Below the pieces are notes generated by a model. That model did not search any database and was not told where the DNA came from. It saw only the letters and a program-made list of their open reading frames with translations. The translations under genes were made by a program, and so were the position numbers. Shown in pieces: positions 35,416 through 41,276 of a stretch of 41,276 nucleotides of DNA; position 1 is the first letter of the stretch; each line of letters opens with the position of its first letter. Origin of the DNA: an uncultured Anaeromyxobacter sp. (lineage in GTDB: Bacteria > Myxococcota > Myxococcia > Myxococcales > Anaeromyxobacteraceae); NCBI GenBank assembly GCA_903874275.1, contig CAIQRS010000245.1, forward strand, positions 1 through 41,276. The letters are read 5' to 3'.

Positions 35416-37179
35416 ATGGGCGTCGGCCCACGGGCATTCCTCTACCGCCTCCGCTGCCTGCTCAAGCGGCGCGAGGTGGACGTCTGGTACGACCCGGCCT
35501 ACCGGCTCCCCTTCACCGGACTGGAGTTCTCCGGACTCGACACCCGCCGCGCCGACTTCGCGGCCTGGTGGCTCTCCGAGAGCAAGGCCATCGCCGGTTC
35601 CTGGTGGCGCTCCCCCCGGCGCGCATCCTACGCCGAGCTGGCCCGCGTCCACGACGCGGCGCTCCTCGAGTCGATGTCCCGCCCGGAGAACCTGGCCGCG
35701 GTCTTCGGCGTGGACCCCTCCGACGTCCCGGTGGACGAGGTGATGCGCACCGTCCGTCTCGCCACCGGCGCCACCATCCAGGCCGCCGGCGAGGCGCTGC
35801 GCCGCGCCAGGCCCCAGCTCAACCTGCTCGGCGGCTTCCACCACGCCGGCCCGTCGTCCGCCGGCGGGAACTGCCCGGTGAACGACATCGCCGTCGCCAT
35901 CGCCTCGGTACGTCTCGACGGCTTCGATGGGAAGGTGGCCGTCCTCGACCTCGACGCCCATCCGCCCGACGGCGTCGCGGCCTGCCTCGCCTCCGATCCG
36001 AACCACTGGATCGGCTCCATCTCCGGATCCGACTGGGGCCCGCTCCCCGGGGTCGACGAGGTCGTGCTGCCCGAGGGCACGGGGAACGCCCGCTACCTGG
36101 ACGAGCTGGGCGCGCTCCTCCGGCGGATGCCCCCCGCCGGCCTCGTCTTCGTCATCGCCGGTGGCGACGTCCTGCGCGGCGACCGCATGGGGAAGCTCGA
36201 CCTCACCCTGGGTGGAGCACGCATGCGCAACGTGGCCGTGGCCGCCCACCTGGAGGGCGTCCCGTCGGTCTGGCTGCCGGGCGGCGGGTACAGCCGGAAC
36301 GCCTGGAAGGAGCTGGCCGGCGTGGGGCTGGCCCTCTCCACCGGATCGCTCGACCCGATCCCGGAGGACTACGACCCCATCGGAAAGCGATTCGCGGGGA
36401 TCGCGGCCCAGCTGTCGAAGCAGTCCCTCTCCGACTCCGCCGGGTTCACCGGGGAGCTCACCGCCGACGACCTCGCGGAGTCGCTGGGGATGCGCCCCAC
36501 CCGCCAGCGCCTGCTGCTCGGCTTCTACACCGAGGCCGGCATCGAGTTCGCGCTGCAGCGCTTCGGCATCCTCGACCAGCTCCGGCGCCTCGGCTACGAC
36601 CACTTCCGCGTCGAGTTCGGCAGCCAGTTCCCGGGCGAGCTGATCCGCGTTCACGGAGAGTCGGACGGCAAGGAGCAGGTGCTCATGGAGCTGGTGCTCG
36701 AGCGCAAGCGCGTGGTCGGGCACCCGGTGCTCTACGTCCACTGGCTCTCGCTGCGCCACCCCCGCGCCCAGTTCAGCCTGCTGCGCCCGCGGCTGCCCGG
36801 ACAGGAGGTCCCGGGGCTGGGGCTGGCCCGCGAGACCGGGGAGTTGCTCGCGCTCATGGCGCTCCGCCTGCAGCTCAGCGGCGTCGTCTACCGGCCGGCG
36901 CACCACCACACCGCCTTCGCCGGGCGGCACCACTTCTCCTTCGTGGACGCGGCGCGCCAGGGGCGCTTCGAGGCGCTCATCCGGGACCTCGGCGACATGC
37001 CGCTCCTCGAGGCCACCCGCGCCGTGGACGAGGGCCGGGTCTTCCTGGACGGGAAGCGCTACGCCTGGGAGCCCGACGAGATGGTCCTCTGGCTCCGCGA
37101 GCACCCCGAGGAGCGCGGCGAGGTCGCGCTCGAGCGGGAGCGGGCGCGCTTCTCCCTCGGGCCACCGGCGCCCCTTTGA
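35416..37179 (+). CDS. histone-deacetylase-fold protein with unknown C-terminal domain
   Basis: 587 residues from ATG 35416 (a GTG lies directly before it). The first 310 residues are an HDAC/acetylpolyamine-amidohydrolase fold: VDVWYDPAYRLPF; the catalytic His pair in GGFHHAGPSSAGGNCPVNDIA (near 142-143); metal ligands in VLDLDAHPPDG (Asp180, His182) and AGGDVLRGD (Asp251); and the transition-state Tyr in PGGGYSRNAW (near 292). All active residues are present, so it is probably catalytic, on an acetyl-lysine, acetylpolyamine or similar amide. Residues 320-587 contain no motif I know; they have strands such as EQVLMELVLERKRVVGHPVLYVHWLSL, two His-rich turns (PAHHHTAFAGRHHFS) and a charged C terminus. 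I do not know a named family with this layout. Confidence 0.75.
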   Translation: MGVGPRAFLYRLRCLLKRREVDVWYDPAYRLPFTGLEFSGLDTRRADFAAWWLSESKAIAGSWWRSPRRASYAELARVHDAALLESMSRPENLAAVFGVDPSDVPVDEVMRTVRLATGATIQAAGEALRRARPQLNLLGGFHHAGPSSAGGNCPVNDIAVAIASVRLDGFDGKVAVLDLDAHPPDGVAACLASDPNHWIGSISGSDWGPLPGVDEVVLPEGTGNARYLDELGALLRRMPPAGLVFVIAGGDVLRGDRMGKLDLTLGGARMRNVAVAAHLEGVPSVWLPGGGYSRNAWKELAGVGLALSTGSLDPIPEDYDPIGKRFAGIAAQLSKQSLSDSAGFTGELTADDLAESLGMRPTRQRLLLGFYTEAGIEFALQRFGILDQLRRLGYDHFRVEFGSQFPGELIRVHGESDGKEQVLMELVLERKRVVGHPVLYVHWLSLRHPRAQFSLLRPRLPGQEVPGLGLARETGELLALMALRLQLSGVVYRPAHHHTAFAGRHHFSFVDAARQGRFEALIRDLGDMPLLEATRAVDEGRVFLDGKRYAWEPDEMVLWLREHPEERGEVALERERARFSLGPPAPL

Positions 37180-37366
37180 CCTCCGGAGCAGATGCCCCGT
37201 CCGGGTGAGCCCTCCGGGCCGCAGCGAGCGGTCCTGTCACCCGCCCCCACGACAAGAACCTGTCAAAATCCCGCCCGTTGGGGTATGCGATCGGGTCGAG
37301 CGCGCCCCGTCCGGGTGGCGGGACGCGCCCCTGTCGCAAACGACCCGAACCGGGATGGAAGCCCTC

Positions 37367-38761
37367 ATGAGAATCAGGCTCGGCATCGCAGCACTCGCCG
37401 CGGCGACGCTCCTCGCCCCCACGGCCGGCCACGCGAGCGAGTTGGAGGTCTACTCCAACACGCAGCTCAACGTGCAGTCGCAGTGGCGCGACGGGGCGAC
37501 CACCAACGTCGTCCCGCTCTACGAGTTCCTGACCCTCACGGGGCGTGAGGTCTCCATCCCCGGAGGGCAACTCTATTTCCAGGTGGACGGCTGGGGCGCC
37601 GCCAACCTCGGCGCAAACCCCTGGTGGAACGGCTACACCAACAGCGGCGCGATGAGCGGCGACCTGAACCAGGCCTGGGTCCAGGGGCGCTTCCTGCAGA
37701 ACCAGCTCCAGTTCACGCTGGGCCGGCAGACCGTGGGCTACGGCAACGCGCGGATGCTCCAGCTCGACGGCGGGTCGTTCCACGTGGCCATCCACAAGAT
37801 GGTCACCGTGGACGCCTACGTCGGCGTTCCCACCACCCAGCGCTTCACCGCCTACGGAAGCCTCTTCTCGGCCAACCCCACCATCGGCAACCTGGCCGTG
37901 GGCGGCCGGGTCGGCTTCGCCTGGACCACCTGGATCAACACCGGCATCTCGGCCGCCTTCGCCTGGGACAGCGGCGCCTCCACCCGCGAGGACATCGCCT
38001 TCGACCTCCGCTTCTCGCCGGTCTCCTGGATGTACCTGCTCGGCTACGTGGACTGGAGCCTCTACGCCGCCAACTACTTCAACGGGTTGGGCGGACAGAT
38101 CGCCGACTCCAACCTGAGCCTGGTCTTCCCGGTCGCCCCGCACCTGCAGTTCACCGGCGAGTACACCTACTCGGTCCCGGCGCTCGCCCTTCCTTACAAC
38201 TCGATGCTCTGGGTCTTCACCGACAACACCTCCCAGTACGCCGGCGCCACGGCCCGGGTCGGGCTCGAGTTCTTCAAGGTCAAGGTCCCGATCGACTTCG
38301 AGGTCGGCTACCGGCGAATCTTCGAGAACTGGAGCGACTTCGGGAGTTCCAGCGCAGGGAACCGTTACTTCCTGCGCTCCACCTGGAACCCCACCAAGAC
38401 GGCCTCGGTGGGCGCGGAAGGTTCCCGCCTCTTCCTGGCCCCGCTGGCCGGCAGGCCTTCGGGCGGGGTGACCCCGTACCTGCCGTCGGAGGGTTACTGG
38501 CAGGCGCGGGCCTTCGGCTCGCTCAAGATGTACGGGTTCACCGGGACGCTCGACTTCCAGGGGTACTGGTTCGACGCGCCGGTGAACGCCGTGTCGCAGT
38601 CGATCATCGGGTCGGCCACGCTCGGCTACGACGTCGGCGGCGGCTTCGCGGTGGTCGGCGCCCTGCAGGGCGGGTCCACGCCCTACTACTCGAGCTACGT
38701 GAACGGGCTCGTCAAGCTCACCTACAACGCGTCGTACCGGTTCCGCGAGGTGTACGAATGA
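37367..38761 (+). CDS. outer-membrane porin of a porin-cytochrome pair
   Basis: A 464-residue exported beta-barrel. ATG 37367 has GGAAG upstream and gives a clean signal peptide (RIRLGIAALAAATLLAPTAGHA, cleavage before SELEV); ATG 37355 adds four residues. The mature protein is Cys-free, rich in aromatic and Gly residues, and made of repeated strands such as ELEVYSNTQLNVQSQW, FTLGRQTVGYGNARM, WMYLLGYVDWSLYAANYF and FAVVGALQGGS. It ends in the terminal strand signature ASYRFREVYE. The next gene, a 12-haem lipoprotein, overlaps by 4 nt. This is the arrangement of outer-membrane electron conduits of metal-reducing bacteria, where the porin holds the cytochrome. Bases 37180-37366 upstream show no clear promoter. 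Confidence 0.8.
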   Translation: MRIRLGIAALAAATLLAPTAGHASELEVYSNTQLNVQSQWRDGATTNVVPLYEFLTLTGREVSIPGGQLYFQVDGWGAANLGANPWWNGYTNSGAMSGDLNQAWVQGRFLQNQLQFTLGRQTVGYGNARMLQLDGGSFHVAIHKMVTVDAYVGVPTTQRFTAYGSLFSANPTIGNLAVGGRVGFAWTTWINTGISAAFAWDSGASTREDIAFDLRFSPVSWMYLLGYVDWSLYAANYFNGLGGQIADSNLSLVFPVAPHLQFTGEYTYSVPALALPYNSMLWVFTDNTSQYAGATARVGLEFFKVKVPIDFEVGYRRIFENWSDFGSSSAGNRYFLRSTWNPTKTASVGAEGSRLFLAPLAGRPSGGVTPYLPSEGYWQARAFGSLKMYGFTGTLDFQGYWFDAPVNAVSQSIIGSATLGYDVGGGFAVVGALQGGSTPYYSSYVNGLVKLTYNASYRFREVYE

Positions 38762-39780
38762 ACCCCCGGCTCCTGCTCCTGCCCCTCGTCCTCCTCGCCT
38801 TCGGCTGCCAGAAGCCGGCCGTGAAGGCCGAGAACGCGGCGCCGCAGCCCTACAAGTTCCCGCACGGGATCCACGTCGAGTCGGGGGTGGCCTGCGTGGA
38901 CTGCCACGCGCCGATCCTGAAGGCGTCGGCCCTCAGGGAAGGCGTCATCAGCGTCCAGATCCCGACCAAGTCGGAGGTCTGCGCCGCCTGCCACGACCCG
39001 ATCCCGGACTACAAGCCGGTGCAGCGTTTCACCCCGGTGGTCCACTTCGACCATGCCGCCCACCTCCCGCGCCAGAAGGGCGTGAAGGACGAGTGCCAGG
39101 GCTGCCACTCCAAGATCGCCGAGCCGGGCTCGTTCGACGTCGCGGTGCCGCCCATGGCGACGTGCACCGCGTGCCACAACCACGCCCAGGACTACGCGGT
39201 GGGGCGCTGCACCCCCTGCCACACGGACCTGAAGCAGTACGCCAGGCCGACGAAGGACTACTCGCACGAGGCCAACTTCCTGGCCACGCACGGCAAGTGG
39301 GCGCTCGCGTCCGTGGCCTCCTGCTCCTCCTGCCACGACCAGACCATGTGCGCCCAGTGCCACACGGCGACGACACGCCCCATGCCGCCCTCGATCCAGT
39401 TCCCCGAGAAGGTCACGGCGAGCTTCATCCACCGCGGCGACTGGATCTCCCGCCACGCGGTCGAGTCGTGGGCCGATCCCACGAGCTGCACGAAGTGCCA
39501 CGGGACCGGCTACTGCCAGAGCTGCCACTCGTTCCAGGGCGTTGGCTCGATCGCCGGTGGGGGGCGCAACCCGCACCCGGACAGCTGGCTCACCTTCCAC
39601 GGCCAGGCGGCGCGTCAGAACATCGTGTCCTGCGCAAGTTGTCACCAGGGCGCCCGTCCGAGCTGCGTGAACTGCCACGGCTCGGCCAATTTCCGCAGGA
39701 ACCCGCATCCTCCCTCGTGGAAGGGCACGCGGGAGCAGATCGCCGCCAACCAGATGTGCCAGGTGTGTCACATGCCGTAG
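38758..39780 (+). CDS. dodecahaem c-type cytochrome lipoprotein
   Basis: A 340-residue protein, ATG 38758 overlapping the porin stop (ATGA). The signal peptide NPRLLLLPLVLLAFGC ends in a lipobox-like LAFGC, so it should be lipid-anchored. Twelve CxxCH haem sites are present in order: CVDCH, CAACH, CQGCH, CTACH, CTPCH, CSSCH, CAQCH, CTKCH, CQSCH, CASCH, CVNCH and CQVCH. Extra histidines (FPHGIHVE, HFDHAAHL, DYSHEANFLATHGKW, SFIHRGDW, SRHAVE, LTFHGQAAR, NPHP) supply the axial ligands. Several follow the H-x(n)-CxxCH spacing of NrfH/decahaem-type chains. It probably carries electrons across the outer membrane through the adjacent porin. No periplasmic partner cytochrome is in the window. Confidence 0.93.
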   Translation: MNPRLLLLPLVLLAFGCQKPAVKAENAAPQPYKFPHGIHVESGVACVDCHAPILKASALREGVISVQIPTKSEVCAACHDPIPDYKPVQRFTPVVHFDHAAHLPRQKGVKDECQGCHSKIAEPGSFDVAVPPMATCTACHNHAQDYAVGRCTPCHTDLKQYARPTKDYSHEANFLATHGKWALASVASCSSCHDQTMCAQCHTATTRPMPPSIQFPEKVTASFIHRGDWISRHAVESWADPTSCTKCHGTGYCQSCHSFQGVGSIAGGGRNPHPDSWLTFHGQAARQNIVSCASCHQGARPSCVNCHGSANFRRNPHPPSWKGTREQIAANQMCQVCHMP

Positions 39781-39850
39781 GTGTGCGCGGTGAGCGGCGG
39801 ATCGCCTTCGTTCCGGTGTGCGCGCTGATCGGCGGATCGCCTTCGTTCCG
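39781..39850. repeat. 35-bp tandem direct repeat after the cytochrome gene
   Basis: Two units, 39781-39815 and 39816-39850, start GTGTGCGCG and share GGCGGATCGCCTTCGTTCCG; they differ at about three positions. They follow the cytochrome stop codon directly. Confidence 0.85.
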
Positions 39851-39881
39851 GGAGGGCGTCTGCCGCCGGGCGCTGGGACGC

Positions 39882-39913
39882 CCCTCTCCGCTCCGCTGTC
39901 CTCGCGGAGAGGG
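39882..39913. terminator. hairpin downstream of the porin-cytochrome operon
   Basis: CCCTCTCCGC (39882-39891) and GCGGAGAGGG (39904-39913) form a perfect 10-bp stem with a 12-nt loop, about 100 bp after the cytochrome stop. There is no T-run, so Rho-independent termination is only possible. Confidence 0.45.
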
Positions 39914-40349
39914 CGAGCGCGGGGGATGAAGGCCCGCTGCGGAGGCTGCGCTATGAGGGACGCCCGCGCCGGCTGAGGAAGCCCAGGCCGAAGGCGACGC
40001 GAACAGCGTGCTTCGTGGGGAGATCCGGGCGGCCACTCGCGATCGGAGGTTCGCGACCGGAGGTTCGCGGTTGGTGAAGCCGGACCTCGACCGCCCCCAC
40101 CAGCGCTCGCCGGGCGCGGGCCGCGGGCCTCGCGGCGACGTCCCTCCGCCAGGCGCCCGGGGCGCCTCGTCGGGCGCCGCCTCCGCAGCGCCACAATCGA
40201 TGATCCCGAGCCGGAGCGGCTTCGAGGCGGATGCGTCACCCTGTCGCCGCGACCACGCCTACCCCGGGGCGCGAGGACAGCGGCGCGGAGACGAGGCCGC
40301 CCCCGGGCGCCGGCCCTCGGAAGGGACGTCACCCACCGAGGCGCGGCGG
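39914..40349. other. non-coding interval before mpl
   Basis: About 435 bp without a supported gene. It contains a doubled GGAGGTTCGCG (near 40045-40070) and a palindrome AGGCGCC-CGG-GGCGCCT (40151-40167), which may end mpl transcription from the right. Several frames are open, as expected at this GC content, but none resembles a protein. I see no tRNA or riboswitch. Confidence 0.6.
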
Positions 40350-41276
40350 CTACCGTCCGGCGATCGCCCCCAGCACCTTCGTCCAGATCGCGCCGAATGC
40401 CCCGTTCGACATCCCCACCACCACGTCCCCGGGCCTGGCCCGCGCGGCGACGTCGGCCACGATCTCCTCGACCGTTCCCCGCGCCACGGCCGGGACGCCG
40501 CGGGCGGTGACCTCGGCGGCGAGCCGCTCCACGTCGAGCCGCTCCGCCTCCGGCACCCGGTCGGTCGCGGCGGGCCGGAGCAGCCACACCTCGGCCGCGG
40601 CGCCGAAGCTCCTCGCGTACTCCTCCTGGTGAAGGTTGCGGCGCGACGTGTTGGAGCGGGGCTCGAAGGCGACGAGCAGCCGCGCCCCGGGGTACGAGCC
40701 CTGGATGGCGGCGAGCGTCCGGTCCACCGCGGTGGGATGGTGCGCGAAGTCGTCGATCACCGTGACCCCACCCGCGACGCCGCGCACCTCCTGGCGCCGC
40801 TTCACTCCCCGGAAGGCCTCGAGGCCGGCCGCGATCTCCTGGAACGAAAGCCCGAGCCGGGTCGCCGCCGCGGCCACCCCGAGCGCGTTCTCCACGTTGT
40901 GCGCCCCGCCCACGGCGAGCCGCACCGGCCCGAGGTCCCGCCCGCCCCGCACCAGCCGGAACCGCGCCCCGTCGGCTCCCAGCGTCAGTCCGCGCGCCTC
41001 CCAGTCGGCCGGCCGCTCCACCGAGTAGGTCTCGACCGGGCAGCGGGCGCCCCGCGCGAGGGCCACCACGCTCTCCCAGGTCGAGCAGGCGGCCAGGAAC
41101 CCGTCCGCGGGCAGGATCTCCACGAAGCGCGCGAAGGCGCTCTCGTAGTGGGCCTCGTCCCGGTAGATGTCGGCGTGATCCAGTTCACACGAGGTGAAGA
41201 TGGCGGTGCGGGGCCGGTAGTGAAGGAACTTGGGCCCCTTGTCGAAGTAGGCGGTGTCGTACTCGTCCCCCTCGAC
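40350..41276 (-). CDS. mpl: UDP-N-acetylmuramate:L-Ala-gamma-D-Glu-meso-DAP ligase Mpl (partial)
   Basis: 309 C-terminal residues are visible; the N terminus lies beyond the right edge. The enzyme reattaches recycled murein tripeptide to UDP-MurNAc in peptidoglycan recycling. It belongs to the Mur ligase family: VEGDEYDTAYFDKGPKFLHYRP at the edge is the Mpl hallmark, followed by TSCELDHADIY, GGAHNVENALGVAAA, VKRRQEV, VIDDFAHHPTAV and AFEPRSNTSRR. These distinguish Mpl from MurC, which has a different central segment. The dimeric family is about 450-460 residues, so roughly 150 are missing. Confidence 0.92.
   Translation of the reverse strand, partial: VEGDEYDTAYFDKGPKFLHYRPRTAIFTSCELDHADIYRDEAHYESAFARFVEILPADGFLAACSTWESVVALARGARCPVETYSVERPADWEARGLTLGADGARFRLVRGGRDLGPVRLAVGGAHNVENALGVAAAATRLGLSFQEIAAGLEAFRGVKRRQEVRGVAGGVTVIDDFAHHPTAVDRTLAAIQGSYPGARLLVAFEPRSNTSRRNLHQEEYARSFGAAAEVWLLRPAATDRVPEAERLDVERLAAEVTARGVPAVARGTVEEIVADVAARARPGDVVVGMSNGAFGAIWTKVLGAIAGR

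Noticed and set aside
39951-40196. Small minus-strand frame in the gap before mpl
   Set aside because: No ribosome binding site, and an Arg/Gly/Ala-rich product typical of random GC-rich sequence.

Overview
The window is a chromosomal stretch of a very GC-rich, diderm, respiratory bacterium. The gene set points to the Myxococcota/Deltaproteobacteria, most like Anaeromyxobacter: a quinolinate synthase, a tig-clpP-clpX set with lon close by, a 12-haem porin-cytochrome pair, a bacterial ceramide gene set, a PilT twitching ATPase, and a selD that itself needs selenocysteine. The taxonomic call is inference; no rRNA is present.

Layout. 1-630: a CCGCAA/CCGCAG hexamer tract followed by a four-helix-bundle protein gene. 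658-8398: nadA and an RsmJ-like methyltransferase, divergent and only 17 bp apart; lon; a cysteine-desulfurase-like protein; and an acetoacetate-decarboxylase-like/hydrolase pair. 8542-12375: tig-clpP-clpX (minus strand), tRNA-Leu, and an SspB-like ClpXP adaptor candidate. 12353-13932: a methyltransferase and a five-tRNA operon (Pro-Arg-His-Arg-Lys) behind a good sigma70-type promoter. 13929-17996: a minus-strand operon TPR-selD-amidase-rph-rdgB with 4-nt overlaps. 18203-21621: pilT-recX-bamD-membrane protein. 21887-22736: rplM-rpsI. 22882-25816: an outer-membrane protein and a UvrD/PcrA-type helicase. 25986-31184: fatty-acid hydroxylase, a RAYT (REP-associated tyrosine transposase), and a three-gene operon for serine palmitoyltransferase, ceramide synthase (GNAT type) and ceramide reductase (SDR type). 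31410-35399: dodecin, bacteriohemerythrin, hisC, an M23 peptidase, an inositol-phosphatase family protein and a small membrane protein. 35416-39780: a histone-deacetylase-fold protein with a large unknown C-terminal half, then the porin-cytochrome pair. 40350-41276: mpl, cut by the window edge.

Three observations stand out. (1) A 12-base motif, AYGTCCGGCACC (reverse complement GGTGCCGGACRT), occurs exactly 17 times and with one mismatch about 7 more times between 16.2 and 34.1 kb. I found no exact copy in the other ~23 kb. It sits in seven of the eight intergenic gaps longer than 100 bp between 17.9 and 32.2 kb, and inside genes in several reading frames, most often as Val-Pro-Asp-Val/Ile. 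It looks like a DNA-level element and is my candidate for an undescribed system. (2) selD starts 75 nt upstream of where a standard caller would place it and reads through an in-frame TGA at the active-site position (Sec17), followed by a convincing SECIS-like hairpin. (3) The spt-bcerS-cerR operon, with a neighbouring membrane hydroxylase, predicts that the organism makes sphingolipids.
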